Assembly (NCBI GenBank): GCA_036250225.1
Contig: JAPZLL010000001.1
Coordinates: 310,001 to 374,000 of the forward strand
Direction: 5' to 3'
DNA: 64,000 bases
From: Cercophora sp. LCS_1
Taxonomy: Eukaryota; Ascomycota; Sordariomycetes; Sordariales; Lasiosphaeriaceae
The notes beneath the pieces were generated by a model. That model saw only the letters and a list, made by a program, of their open reading frames with translations. It was not told the origin of the DNA and made no database searches. The position numbers and the translations under genes were made by a program. This document shows, one piece after another, positions 10,625 through 21,593 of this stretch; position 1 is the stretch's first letter, and each line of letters begins with the position of its first letter.

Positions 10625-12365
10625 ATGAGGGGTCAGCGCTCGCTGGGGGTTGTCATCAAGCTCGGTAAGTGGGGCCTGAGGACAAAAAAAAAGCAAACAA
10701 CGTCCGGGGAAGCATGAGGCATGGCGGATCTGACAGGCATGATCTCACCTAGGGACAAGCTCCATTGTCGACGAAAAGAGCCATGAACCGCTTCTCTCCA
10801 TCCTCACGTCCATAGTAGAGACGGCCGTGAGGTTACGAAAAGATGGACACAAGGTCATCATTGTGTCTTCTGGCGCCATTGGCGTTGGCCTCCGGCGGAT
10901 GGATGTTGAGAAGAGACCAAAACATCTGTCTCAGTTGCAGGTGAGATGGTTGCATATCTGTCTGCCGGGATTTGCACTCATGATAGTACAGGCGCTGGCA
11001 GCTATTGGACAATGCCGGTTGATGAGCTTGTGGGACAGCTTGTTCAACCACCTGCGACAGCCCATTGCCCAGATCCTGCTCACGAGAAGTGACATTGCCG
11101 ATGTAAGTGAGCCGATCCCCACTGACCCGACTTTCACTTACAACTCTTCAGCGGTCGAGATATCTCAATGCGCAAAACACCATCCATGAGCTCCTCGACA
11201 TGGGCGTCATCCCCATCGTCAACGAAAACGATACGCTGGCCGTATCCGAAATCAAGTTTGGCGATAATGACACCCTCTCGGCCATCACGGCCGCCATGGT
11301 CCACGCCGACCTCCTCTTCCTTATGACTGACGTCGACTGTCTCTACGACAAGAACCCGCGAACCAACCCTGATGCCCAGCCCATCGAAGTTGTCGAAGAC
11401 ATTGGCCAGCTCGTTGCAGACGGTTCGTTCTCTTTTTCACCTTTGCCATCCCAGACTAACATCCTGTAGTCTCCCAAGCTGGTTCTTCCCTCGGAACAGG
11501 AGGCATGTCAACCAAGATTGTCGCTGCCCGTCTCGCCACCTCAGCTGGTGTCACCACTGTCATCACCCGCTCCTCCAACCCAGGCAACATTGTGAGGATC
11601 GTTAAGCACATCCAAGCCAGCCGCTCCCCAGCTTCTCTAGCCACCACCACACCGGATGACAGTCATCCTTCTCTTCCTCCCTCAACCTCGACCGCCTCCC
11701 TCGTCTCTCTCCCCGCGTCCATCCCCCTTCACACTCGGTTCCTACCCTCCCCACAGCCCGTACGCGACCGGTACTTCTGGATTCTCCACGGCCTCCGTCC
11801 CCACGGAACGCTGTACATCGACGCGGGCGCATACAAAGCGCTCGTAGGCAAAGCAGGCCTGCTCCCCGTCGGTGTCGTGGATGTTGAAGGGACATTTGCG
11901 CAACAGGAAGCAGTGAGGTTGTGCGTCGTGGAGCGCCGCTCAGTGGCAGGCGAGGATGGGAAAATGTGGGAGGGTCCAGCCGAGGAAGTTGGACGAGCGC
12001 TGGTAAACTATGCCTCGTTTGAAATCAAGCAGATCCTCGGGCATCAAAGCAAGGAGATCAAGGAGTTGATTGGCTATGCGGACAGCGAGTATGTCGCGCA
12101 GAGGGAGAGCATCAGCTTCTTTAAGCATGAGAGTCGACCAGTCACGCCAAGTAAGGAGGCCATGTTAGATTTCGGGGATGCGGGAAAGAGTGAAGTAGAA
12201 GGGGAGGCGATCCACGTCGAGGTCGGAAAGAAGGCGGAATCTGAGCGGACCGAAGAGGTGAATGGTGGGAAAACGGCAGAAGCTGGTGAAAAGGTCAGGT
12301 TTGAACTGGGTGAGCCGGACACAAAGACGGAGCCGGAAGAAACAGCGACTGAGAAAACAGAGTAA
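10625..12365 (+). CDS. PRO1: Glutamate 5-kinase (proline biosynthesis)
   Basis: This enzyme phosphorylates glutamate to gamma-glutamyl phosphate, the first step of proline synthesis. Five exons (10625-10664, 10753-10940, 10992-11102, 11152-11422, 11470-12365) give 501 aa. The amino acid kinase domain shows KLGTSSIVD, VSSGAIGVGLRRM, NENDTLAVSEIKFGDNDTLSA and GTGGMSTKIVAARLA. Each splice junction restores a conserved block: the first intron interrupts KLG/TSS and the fourth interrupts VAD/VSQAGSSLGTGG. A C-terminal PUA domain follows (GTLYIDAGAYKAL, GVVDVEGTF, YADSEYVAQRE). The last ~75 residues are a Glu/Lys-rich tail beyond the usual end. There is no fused gamma-glutamyl phosphate reductase, as expected for a fungal rather than plant/animal P5CS enzyme. 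Confidence 0.95.
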
Positions 12366-12571
12366 TGCGGTGGTACATAGAAGCTCGCTTTGAGATGGCG
12401 TTGATCAGAGAGGGATGGGTGGGTGGGTGGCTGATAGAATACGGTTCCCTCTCCTTGGTATCTCTGCATATCTTGCTTTCCTCCTTCACCATGCAGCCCC
12501 GAACAAAAGACATGCCCGTTTTACAAATTCATCCCAAACACCAAAACTCCACGAATCTGCGAGGGAAAAAC

Positions 12572-13172
12572 TCAACCAGCAAACAACGTATCCTCATCCC
12601 GCAGATACTCGCCACAATCCGCCTGTCTGAAACAAACAATACCCGTAGGATCTAACCTCCTCGCCTCGGCCGTGCTTCTCGCCGTGACACCAAACCCAAG
12701 CGGCACGTCACCCATGCTGTACACCACGCACCCTGAGTGCTCGGGGCAATCCTCGGACCACCGACCCACGTGCGCCTTGGCGACGTTGGACCCGTACAGG
12801 AACGGCTGCGCACCATTCTCCTTGATCCAGATCTTGTAGCGCGCGTGCTCGGAGAGGATGGGCAAAGCCGTGATGTGCAATCGGAATTTGCCCGTCTTGG
12901 TCAGCTTGCCGAGACAGGTTCCCAATGACAAAAGAGCGTCGCGGCTGATGGAGGTTGCGAGGTTCGCAATGGAGAGGCGGACGTAGTAGACCTATCTCAA
13001 GTTAGTTTGAGACGGGGTTGAAGGGAGACAGAAAACGAACGCGCGAGTGGTTCAGGCGAAAGACGTAGCGGTCGCCGTCGGGGAGGGGGGCGATCAAGGA
13101 TTTGAGATCCGTGCAGTAGTTTGCGAGCTTGTCAAAGACCGTTTTGGTCTCGGGTTCGGTTAGGGGGCGCAT
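12572..13172 (-). CDS. NIP7: 60S ribosome biogenesis protein NIP7
   Basis: Nip7 is a nucleolar factor needed for 27S pre-rRNA processing and 60S subunit maturation. Exons 13172-13041 and 12991-12572, with a 49-nt intron (12992-13040), give 183 aa, close to the ~180 aa family norm. The start MRPLTEPETKTVFDKLANY is the classic N-terminus. After splicing, RLNHSRVYYV continues into ISRDALLSLGTCLGKLTKTGKF and HITAL. The C-terminal half is the PUA RNA-binding domain, with AQPFLYGSNVAKAHV, VYSMGDVPLGFGV and GIVCFRQADCGEYLRDE. It converges with glutamate 5-kinase, 206 bp between stop codons. Confidence 0.96.
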
Positions 13173-14190
13173 GATTGGTTTACGTTTTGGTGTTGGATTG
13201 GTTTGGGATGTGTTCAATGGGATTTCACGTCGGGGTGCTGGCTGGGAAGTTCGTGATAGTTTGGAAATAATTCCTTATCGTAATGCTTATCGGTGGAAAA
13301 AGTTTATGCTGTGGTTGCTGCACGCTGGCGCGGCGGGGAGTGGACCCGCTTTTAGCCGTTGACCTCCGGGCTCCTTCCGGCTGGGGATGACTCCGGTGCC
13401 TCAACGGGTTCGGATCGGCGGTCTGGGCGGGGAGAAACGATTGGGTGGTGACTATTTCTAAGCCATGGGTTTTTAGATGGTTGAGAGATGGAAACCCCAT
13501 ACCTCGTCCTAGGCCGATGCGAAAGACGGACGGACACAGTCGTATCATCATTTTCCCATTCCTGCTACTGTCTATCACGCATAGCCAGGCTCCCCTATCA
13601 CTACGTGATATCAATTTTCTCTTTCTTTTTTTTTTTCTTCGCGACGGTGATTGAGTCATCGCAGTTTATTCGACTTCACTAATCGCTGCTGCGCTCGGCA
13701 AACAAAGACAGACAGATCAGTAATCCAGCCTTGCACCTCTGTTTACCCCCGAGGTCGGCCCTGATTACCTCTTTCTTGGGGATTACCTTTTACTTCAACC
13801 TATTTTGCCCTGAGAACTTCGTCTGCGAGGGCCCTGCAAGGGTACATTTGGCTCTGATGGCAGCGTCTCGCCTCCACCCCCTGAAAGGGTCCTGAGTGAA
13901 CCCTGAACCAAGCTGAATAACGGGGAGCTTAGAAATCACCAAGCGCGACAACGTCAATCATCTGTCTCCGGAGAGAAATGGTCTACGCAGTTCAATATGT
14001 TGCCTTGTCGCAGCGTCTGACGATGTCATGACGACTGGGAAGCGGATATAAACCGCCCCCCGCTCCTGCCCTCATCATCGGTATCATAGCACTCGACACC
14101 AGCTTCACCAGTGCCTACTCACCACCAGCACCATCAAAACTCAGAATCATCACTCACAATTCGTCACCACTCACCACTACCACCACCAAA
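13173..14190. promoter_or_regulatory. Divergent promoter NIP7 / alcohol dehydrogenase with TATA box
   Basis: About 1 kb separates two divergent genes. TATAAA at 14047-14052 lies 139 nt before the dehydrogenase ATG and is followed by a CA/CT-rich leader, suggesting a strongly inducible promoter for that gene. A long T run lies near 13626-13637. No coding sequence was recognised. Confidence 0.45.
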
Positions 14191-15274
14191 ATGACCTCCC
14201 TAACCGGAACAACCTACTCCGTCTACCGCGCCATCGACAACAAAATCACCCCCACACCCACCAACATCCCGCCCCTCGGCCCGCACGACATCCTCCTCCG
14301 CATAACCCACTCAGGCGTCTGCTACACCGACTACGAATTCCACCGCTTTGGCGCCCTTGCCCTCGGCCACGAAGGCGTCGGCACCGTGGTCGCCATCGGC
14401 CCCTCAGTAACCACTCTCAAAATCGGCGACCGCGCAGGCGGCGGCTTCCACCGCTCATCCTGCGGAACATGCCGCTACTGCCTTACGGGCCGTGACATCC
14501 TCTGCGCGTCACGCACCTTGTACGGGCTCTCCGATTTCGACAACGGGACCTTTGGTCAGTACTTCATCGGTAAGGAAGGGCATGTGCACAAGATTCCCGA
14601 TGGCATGTCAAGTGAAGATGCAGCACCGCTGCAATGCGCCGGTGCCACCGTTTACGCGGCTTTGATGGAGACGGTAAAGCCGGGCGATCGGGTGGGTGTG
14701 ATTGGGGTTGGCGGGTTGGGGCATTTGGCGGTGCAGTTTGCGCGGAAGATGGGGTGTGAAGTCGTGGTGTTTAGCACGAGTCAGAATAAGGAGGAGGAGG
14801 CAAGGGAGTTTGGGGCGGGCGAGTTTATTTTGCTGGATGAGATGGAGAAGATTACGGCCCCGGTGGATGTGGTGGTTTTGACGGCCAATCGGTATCCGGA
14901 TTGGGCACGGTTGTTGGACAACAAGGTTTTGGCTAGGGGGGGGACGATTGTTCCGCTTGCGGCGCCGACGCATGGGCCTATTTCTTTGCCGTGAGTTTTT
15001 TTGTTTCCTTTTTTATCTTGTCTTGGTGGTGGTGATGGGGGCTAACAGAAACAGGGCGGAGAAACTTACGTGGGACGTGTATCACCTCCACTCGTCGCTG
15101 GTTGCATCCAAGGCCAAGCATGATGAAATGCTCGAGTTTGCGGCGAGGAACGGCATCAAGCCAGCTGTGCAGGTTTACAAGTTTGAGGGACCTGAGACGA
15201 TTGAGGAGATCTTTCAGAAGCTGGTGGAGAATAAGGTTCGGTATCGTGCTGTTTTGGAGTTTCCGTCCGTGTGA
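14191..15274 (+). CDS. Zinc-dependent alcohol dehydrogenase (MDR family)
   Basis: This is a medium-chain NAD(P)-dependent alcohol dehydrogenase of the cinnamyl-alcohol/Adh type. Exons 14191-14990 and 15055-15274, with a 64-nt intron, give 339 aa. The catalytic zinc ligands appear as Cys44 (GVCYTD), His60 (GHEG) and Cys149 (LQCAGAT). The structural zinc cysteines are Cys91, Cys94, Cys97 and Cys105. The nucleotide-binding motif GVGGLG is at 172-177 (VIGVGGLGHLAVQFA). Substrate specificity cannot be read from sequence; aldehydes or alcohols such as cinnamyl-type compounds are likely. A TATA box precedes it, and it lies beside a transcription factor, a PrpF homologue and a glycosidase-like gene, consistent with an inducible metabolic role. 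Confidence 0.92.
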
Positions 15275-15854
15275 ACAGTTCAATGGAAACCATGGTAATC
15301 TTGGGGGGGGGGACAGTTAAGGGGATCCCAAAGGACACGCACAGAGATAGAATGACCAATTATCAGATTCAAAGTATGTCCGAAAAGGGAAACTCGTACG
15401 AGGCACATCATGTAATCGTCAATACCCCCGAATCATCGGCACTGGGGCCACGGCCGCTGTGAAGGTACCGTAAATGCATGTCTGAGGCGCATGTTTCTGT
15501 GCTTGGCGTTGTTTATGGTACAGCAAGGTAGTGGTGTCCCTTTCCCCCTCGCCCAAGACATCTGGGTCGGATCTCTCAACGACTAGACTCTCAGGGTAAG
15601 ACGTGGAGAGCTTGACTGTCAGATACCTAGATAAATATTATCATGGTTGTGCTCATCATTCCCATCGTATACTGTCGCGGAGGAGCCAAGATAGCAACTG
15701 TAGCCCGTCGAAAGGGATACAGCCAACCCAACCTGTAAATGACATTTGATGATCTCCCACATCAACGCCTGGACCAGCCAGACCATTGCACATTTCCCAA
15801 CTCCCCACCACATGTGCGCCAAGCCCACGCGTGTGTTATATGCCCATTTCCAAC
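15275..15854. other. Intergenic, convergent gene ends
   Basis: About 580 bp lie between the ends of the dehydrogenase and transcription factor genes. A G8 run occurs near 15304-15311. No gene or RNA was recognised. Confidence 0.4.
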
Positions 15855-17804
15855 CTACCCCATCAACAAATCCCCCACCGCGTCCCTAACATCCCACCCT
15901 TCCCCTTTCAGATTCCGCAAGTCAAACAGCCTCACGATAGCCAAATCCTCTTCCACAACGTCGTCTCCGCCCACGAAGCCCAACCCCTCCCTCAAACACC
16001 TCGTATATATCCCCCTCTCATACCTCTCCTCCCCTTCCCTCCCCTCATTCTCATCCGCAACACCAGCCATCAACCCCCCAACCAAAGCCAAAAACACCAA
16101 CACCGACCTCAAACTATCCACTCTTTCCCTGCCCAAAGACGAAGACGCCCCAGACCCCCTCCTTCGTCTAGAACTAAGCCTCAGACCAACAATCATCTCA
16201 TCTTCGTCCTCCACCACCATCCCATCCAGCACCGCCTCCAGATTCAACCCCAACAACTTGATCAAAACCCCATACCCACCTAAATTCCTCGGCCAATCCG
16301 GCAGCAATTCTTTGAGGTATAAAAGCGCGGCAATCCTTAACGCGGACTCAACACCCGCCTCACCAGCCGGCGGTGTAACCTCAACATCGTCCCGTAACCG
16401 ATGATTCGCCATGTACTTATCCGCCTCTGACTTTTTTCCCTCCCCATTACTCACAAACGGATTCCTCTCGCTACTGTCGCGAAGCGGCCCAGGCCAAGTA
16501 ACCAACGCGTGCATAACGGCTAGATACTCATCCGTCAGTGCGTCTGGGTCAAACGTCACGGTGCCGTTGGACTGGCGCGCTACACGGACGGCCGACGCAA
16601 AGAGGGCAAGAGACGAAAGAGCTGTGATGACCGGCGGGGTGACGCCCAAAGGCGAGAGGATGGTGGTAAGGGTGCGGGTTGTGTAGGAGCGGGTGTCGTG
16701 TGATAAGAACAGGGAGACATCGGGGTAGCGACGCGTAAAGGTGAGATAGGGGTTTGTGCAGAGGGAGACGGCGCCTTGGAGATCGGCCTTGTGCATTTTG
16801 GCGTGCAGGCAGGCGGGCGTAGACTCGATGCGTTGGGTTTCAAGAACGCGTTGAAGGCCTTGCATGTGTGTGTGCCAGTGGTCGAGGCGGCCGACGTAGC
16901 ACTTTGTTGTTTGTTTGTTAGTTGACACATGGAGGTTTGACGGGTGATGGGAGGGAGGGAAACTACTTACGCCGTTTGCTGCGAGGGTTGCGATGCAGCA
17001 GAGGGTTATGGGGTCGGCATCTTTGTTGTAGCCGAGCTTTTGAGTTAGGATGGAGCATATCTTGGAGATGTAATAGGCGTAGCCCTTGGGATCGGAATCG
17101 GAGCGGCGAAGGATGGCGTCGAGGATGGAGCCGCTCATCAGGGCGCAATGAAGTGCCGTGCTGTCGTTGACGGCGTAGTAGTAGAACTCGCTCGCTCGAG
17201 CCGGGTTGTGTGTCAGGATGTCCTCGTAAGGATACAGGCGGCGTAGAATGTAGGGAAAGTAATGGTGGAACATCTGCCAGTCTTCCTCGGATACGCCGCT
17301 TGGTCGGTTGGGCGCTGTTGTTGGCACGATCCTAGGCATTGGACTCTCGATCGGGAAACCCGTCTGGCCGAAAAAGTCATGGGATTCGAGTGGTGGAAGC
17401 TGAAAGTATGATCGCCTCGGTGACGGCACTTGCGAGGACGCCCGGGAAGAGCTGTCCGATGACGGCGTTGAGACCATCTTTGGTGATCTGCTCCTGGATG
17501 ACCCCCGTCTCCGTGATTTGGTGTTTTGAGGCACTTCCAACACAAAGCTGTGCTGTGAACCTTGTGGTCCTTGTCGCTGAGCTCGGGCTGCCGCTTGATG
17601 GGGCTCGTTGTCCTTCCTGACAAACCTGAGAGGGAGCGTCTTCGAATTTGCCGATCCTGTCCCCTTTGGGCTGCATTTCGGCGTGGTCGTCTGGGGACAG
17701 GAATTGACAAAGGACGTGCCATTGAACTTTTGTCTCGACACCTGAAGTCCTCGGCGAGTACTGACGAGCTTGCCATCCTTGATGGTCGCGTTGAAGTGGT
17801 CCAT
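15855..17804 (-). CDS. Fungal-specific transcription factor-like protein without a zinc cluster
   Basis: The frame is open for 649 codons. It contains a 69-nt segment (16902-16970) with a GTAAGT donor and AG acceptor, 23 codons long, so spliced (626 aa) and unspliced forms both stay in frame. The first ~120 residues are basic and Ser-rich (SRRRGSSRSRSPK) with an FVN motif and no Cys6 zinc cluster. Fungal proteins with this start usually continue, as here, into a helical fungal transcription factor domain (PF11951-like): WQMFHHYFPYILRRLYPYED, SEFYYYAVNDSTALHCAL, and LLDNLLR-like helices further on. The C-terminus is helix-rich with Arg/Ser loops. A role as regulator of the neighbouring dehydrogenase, PrpF or glycosidase genes is only an inference from position. 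The DNA-binding element is not apparent. Confidence 0.8.
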   Translation of the reverse strand: MDHFNATIKDGKLVSTRRGLQVSRQKFNGTSFVNSCPQTTTPKCSPKGTGSANSKTLPLRFVRKDNEPHQAAARAQRQGPQGSQHSFVLEVPQNTKSRRRGSSRSRSPKMVSTPSSDSSSRASSQVPSPRRSYFQLPPLESHDFFGQTGFPIESPMPRIVPTTAPNRPSGVSEEDWQMFHHYFPYILRRLYPYEDILTHNPARASEFYYYAVNDSTALHCALMSGSILDAILRRSDSDPKGYAYYISKICSILTQKLGYNKDADPITLCCIATLAANGVSSFPPSHHPSNLHVSTNKQTTKCYVGRLDHWHTHMQGLQRVLETQRIESTPACLHAKMHKADLQGAVSLCTNPYLTFTRRYPDVSLFLSHDTRSYTTRTLTTILSPLGVTPPVITALSSLALFASAVRVARQSNGTVTFDPDALTDEYLAVMHALVTWPGPLRDSSERNPFVSNGEGKKSEADKYMANHRLRDDVEVTPPAGEAGVESALRIAALLYLKELLPDWPRNLGGYGVLIKLLGLNLEAVLDGMVVEDEDEMIVGLRLSSRRRRGSGASSSLGRERVDSLRSVLVFLALVGGLMAGVADENEGREGEERYERGIYTRCLREGLGFVGGDDVVEEDLAIVRLFDLRNLKGEGWDVRDAVGDLLMG

Positions 17805-18584
17805 AGTTGAGAGAGTCGACGGTGCTGGCCTACTGCTAGAATCTGTTCAGGATAGGAAATGGTCTCCTAATAAACTAAACACGGCTGCTTGCGATAAGGG
17901 GCCCGAGGACGAGAGCCATGACTTCGGGCCTATCGCGGCACCAGGATTTGTATTATGAAATCAATTCAGCCCTACGGCCGTCTGTCTGCTTGGACGAGTC
18001 GACGCCCATTGTTTCTTGGCGCCGGTGGACCTTTGCGTCTCGGGGTGCGTCTCTTGCCGCAGCTTGGCACAGACCCGTGGCAAGGAGTTCCATGGCGACG
18101 ATTGTCTTGGAGATGGGAGGGCCTAACCTCTCCCGGCAGGATTACTCAATTTGGAAGTGGCCAAACCGAGCACACTGGCGGGACTGTCAGCAGAGCCCAC
18201 TCGCTGACGGCCAGCTCTCAGAGACGTGCTTACGAGCGGGGTTCCTTGATTCGCTGGTGCCCTCGGTGCAATTGGCCTTATTCCGTCAGGGGTTTGCAAT
18301 CTAAAGAACCGCAGGACTGCTGGTTGTCCTGTTTAAACTTGTTGCGCCTGACCCGCCGAGATCGTATCCGGTAGCAAAGTCCCCGGCAACGCCTAGAGTC
18401 CAAGACATGGCACCGATAGTATATCGAGGCGTATGTCCGTTAGTGAGCCAGCTTACGTTATCGGCTGCGAGGTTCTAGGTAAGAGTTCCATACTGCCAAG
18501 GTCCCCGATACACAATCTAGTCGACGTGGCAATACCACCATTGTTTGCCATGCGATTATGAGTCGGCCGACCGGACGGCCCATC
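17805..18584. other. Upstream region of the transcription factor
   Basis: This 780-bp stretch lies between the regulator's start and the stop of the PrpF gene, both on the minus strand. It should hold the regulator's promoter. No open frame with recognisable coding content or RNA gene was found. Confidence 0.4.
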
Positions 18585-19904
18585 TCAGTAGTGGACTTCG
18601 CCCTTCATCAAGATGCGGGCCGTCCTGTGCAGCTGGGCAGATACTATCTTACCATCCTCTAGCGTAGTTCCGACATCTAGAGAACCGGTAGGATGGCCGA
18701 TGACAACCACGTCCGAATCTCGCTGTCCTGCGGTAAGCTCATGCGGTATTGTGCCCGGCATTCGAGCGGCCGCGCCAAGGCAAAGAGCGAGGGTCAGCGG
18801 CGCCGCCTTATGTGCTTGGCCCATTGACAAAGCAAGGCACTTGATGTTTATTCTGGGGCTGACTTCGGGCTGAGGTGGCGGAAAGATCATCACAATCTTG
18901 GGGACGCTTTGAATCTTGGGGTCAAGCCCCATCTTCTCAGCCCCAGCTCCCCGGATCTCCTCGAGCCGAGCTTTGAGGGCCGGGTTGGATTCAACTGTGG
19001 CCGGACTAAGAGATTCGAGATCCGGAACACCTAGATCCGTGGCTCGAATAAACACACCAGGGTTGGATACATCGACAAGGGATGCTTCAATAGTCCCACC
19101 GCTTGGGAGCGATAGCGTGTCCACCGGGTTTCCTGTTGGTAGGGCACGACCGGTCTTTGCGCCTGCAGGATCGACAAAGCTTAACACAATGTGGGATTGC
19201 TTCCCCGGCACACCGTCCATTTCGTAGTGACCGCCAGGCTGGTACCTGGGGGGGTTGCCTGCCACGCTAAACCGAGAATGTATCACCTTTTCGGTATTGG
19301 TGTTGAAGATTCGAACAAGAGCGGTATGCGGCTCCCCGTGGGCATCTGGTTCGATGTGGAGAGGCTCGGCGATAATCCCCTCATCCAGACTGACAGGGCC
19401 AATGACAGACAGCATGTTGCCACAGTTGCCCGCCATATCCAAAGCACCATCTTTGACGCCCACCTGCACAAAGGTAAAGTCCACATCCGCATCGGGCCGC
19501 GACGAAGGACTGAGGATGCATATCTTAGAAGTCGACGAGATGCCGGAACCCATCCCGTTCAACTGGCGGCCATACGGATCGGGTGAGCCCATAGCGGGCG
19601 CCAGGACGGACGGCCACTCATGCTCTGAAGGCAGATCTCGGCGCTGTATCACGAGGCCGTTACTGGTGCCGCCGCGCGCAAAGATGGCGGGGAACTTCCG
19701 TGCTGTGCCTTGACGGTCCGATGTCGTCGTGTGAAAGCCAGCGAGATTGCGCGCAACTTCAACGTGTCGGAAGCATGACTGCAGATGTCGGCAGCGCCTC
19801 ACAATATGTTCACCCGACAAGGCAGCAACAAGGTTCGTGCTTTGCGCGGGGGATACCGCATCCCGACGGACTCGAAACCGGAGCGCCTGACCAATTACGT
19901 GCAT
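18585..19904 (-). CDS. PrpF-family isomerase (2-methylaconitate isomerase-like)
   Basis: The protein is homologous to PrpF, which isomerises 2-methylaconitate in the methylcitrate route of propionate breakdown; fungal members may act on related acids. The single exon from the ATG at 19904 gives 439 aa. The catalytic part begins near residue 70 with RKFPAIFARGGTSNGLV, then DPYGRQLNGMGSGISSTSK. The middle has GNCGNMLSVIGPVSLDEG, where the Cys of GNCGN matches the catalytic region of this diaminopimelate-epimerase fold, and the end has GHPTGSLDVG. The first ~65 residues are Arg-rich and acid-poor early on (MHVIGQALRFRVRRDAVSP), like a mitochondrial presequence, which fits the mitochondrial location of the fungal methylcitrate cycle. 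The frame is open upstream to 20135 but that part looks non-coding. Confidence 0.88.
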   Translation of the reverse strand: MHVIGQALRFRVRRDAVSPAQSTNLVAALSGEHIVRRCRHLQSCFRHVEVARNLAGFHTTTSDRQGTARKFPAIFARGGTSNGLVIQRRDLPSEHEWPSVLAPAMGSPDPYGRQLNGMGSGISSTSKICILSPSSRPDADVDFTFVQVGVKDGALDMAGNCGNMLSVIGPVSLDEGIIAEPLHIEPDAHGEPHTALVRIFNTNTEKVIHSRFSVAGNPPRYQPGGHYEMDGVPGKQSHIVLSFVDPAGAKTGRALPTGNPVDTLSLPSGGTIEASLVDVSNPGVFIRATDLGVPDLESLSPATVESNPALKARLEEIRGAGAEKMGLDPKIQSVPKIVMIFPPPQPEVSPRINIKCLALSMGQAHKAAPLTLALCLGAAARMPGTIPHELTAGQRDSDVVVIGHPTGSLDVGTTLEDGKIVSAQLHRTARILMKGEVHY

Positions 19905-20431
19905 AGTGCGTAATGTAATATATTTGTCAAGGCGGAGAGCTGTCCAGGCTGAAAGAACTCTGCAGTCTGTATGCTGGCTGTAAGGGGGTGGACATTGCGC
20001 CGGAATCGTCGCCGAGCGTTGAGTTGGTGGTGATGAGGTCAAGTGTGGAGACGAAAGGGCCGGTTTAGCGTGGATCGATGCAGCTTGGCAAGACTTAGCG
20101 GGATACACATCCCGATACGGCCTAGCGTCCCCCAAGGCTCAAAACAGGGCTGCTCACGGTGCATGTCGTTCCCACAATTGTCAGCAGGGTTGCTGGAAGC
20201 TATTTTTCCCATCGCATCCCTCTTTTCTCTACCTAGAGGTATCTATTCACATTTCTGGGCGTATTTTCGTGATCCTCTCGTGCCTCCCTCGACGATACTA
20301 TCGCCATCAAGATGATACCAACCTTCTCGCACGCCGAGATATCCACTTATTCATCGCAAAGCAAACGGGAAGCGGCGGTCTGTGGCTCCTGGTGTGAAGT
20401 TCCTCTTTCGTATCCTGTCGAAACTTCTTGA
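19905..20431. other. Intergenic between glycosidase-like and PrpF genes
   Basis: This 527-bp stretch is presumably the PrpF promoter. An AT-rich patch (TAATGTAATATATTTG) lies just upstream of the PrpF ATG at about 19911-19926. No other gene was recognised. Confidence 0.4.
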
Positions 20432-21593
20432 CTACCGCGACTGCCTCCTGCTCCCAACTTCTACGTACCCCTCTTGGAATGCCCCAGGTATCAGCGCGGC
20501 TGCGTACATGGCGAGAGTGATCGGGCGGAGGTCTTGGTCCGTCGGGTCTTCGACAAAGTCCTGCCAGAAGTTGATGACAGCCTCCAAGCGAGACCTTAGC
20601 CAGTCATCACATCCCCAGCATCGAAGACCCAGGCAAAGGCCGAATTCCCGGAACGCTAGTCGATGAGCAGGTTTCTGCACCATGAGTCCGCGCTTGTCAT
20701 CAAGGACCAGACGCGCCTTCTCGAGGCTCTCGATGCCAAGGGTTCTGGCCCAATCTTCGTCGCGATACCAGTGGGCCATCCAGAGTCCCATTCCCAGGTC
20801 AAGGGAGTCGGAGCTGGCCTTGAGCTTCTCCACTCGGTTCATGAGCTGACGGTACTCACCGATCTCGTGTTTGAGAATATCGCCCTGCGCGCCTTCCTGC
20901 TTGAAATGCTCGGCCGTCTGCTGAATCAGCTGGTAGACGACAAACCCTGTGGTCGCATCGAGATGTCCTTCAGACGGGACAAGGATGGTTTGCATGTCCG
21001 TGGATATCTTCCACACCATGCGGAGACTACCCCCTTCTATCCGCTGGACGAAATGGCCATGTATAGCTTTGGCGAGCTGGACAGCGAGCTCGTTGTACAT
21101 TTTCTCGCCAGTCGCCAAGGAAAGGCGGTTCAACGCAAACATCCAGAGTGTCAGATAGTGATGGTACTGGCCAAAACTGGTGTATCAGCATGTACTGTCG
21201 CTTCGGTCAAACAGGAAGGTATACCTGGCCATCACAATCGCTGCCATGAGCCTTCATCTTCCCGATTCGAAGCCCACCTTTCAAGGGCTCTTCGTCCGTT
21301 GCCAACGGTAGCCTCGTGGTGCCATCCCGAGTACTCCCCAAGACGGAATGCACTGTCTGCACCAGTCTCCCTGCTAAACTCAGATATAGCGGCGACGATG
21401 ACTCTTTGGCGAGTGTGATAAAGTTGAGAACGCCAAAGGCATCAGTCCAGAGGTACCTCCCCCTGTGGCCTGCAGCCCCGGGTTGCTCTGGCGGAAACCA
21501 AGTTCTGACACTTTCTTCAGAAACGCTCTCAAGTGGGCCGTAAACAAGATGCATAGCCTCTTTGAAGCGCTGGATGTCTTTTGCCGAGGTCAT
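20432..21593 (-). CDS. Six-hairpin glycosidase-like protein
   Basis: Exons 21593-21225 and 21166-20432, with a 58-nt intron (21167-21224), give 367 aa. The sequence shows the aromatic, helix-hairpin repeats of six-hairpin (alpha/alpha) glycosidase-like proteins: GRYLWTDAFGVLNFITLA, a TRDG motif, GGLRIGK, then DGQYHHYLTLWMFALNRL rebuilt by splicing, and later GHLDATTGFVVYQL and DLGMGLWMAHWY. It ends with RPITLAMYAAALIPGAFQ. The substrate is unknown. No signal peptide is apparent at the chosen start (MTSAKDIQRFKEAM), so it is likely cytosolic. A further open frame upstream (22143-21678) could be joined through a weak GTGTTA donor, giving a 529-aa form, but its start would lie only 126 bp from Hsp104. 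Confidence 0.68.
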
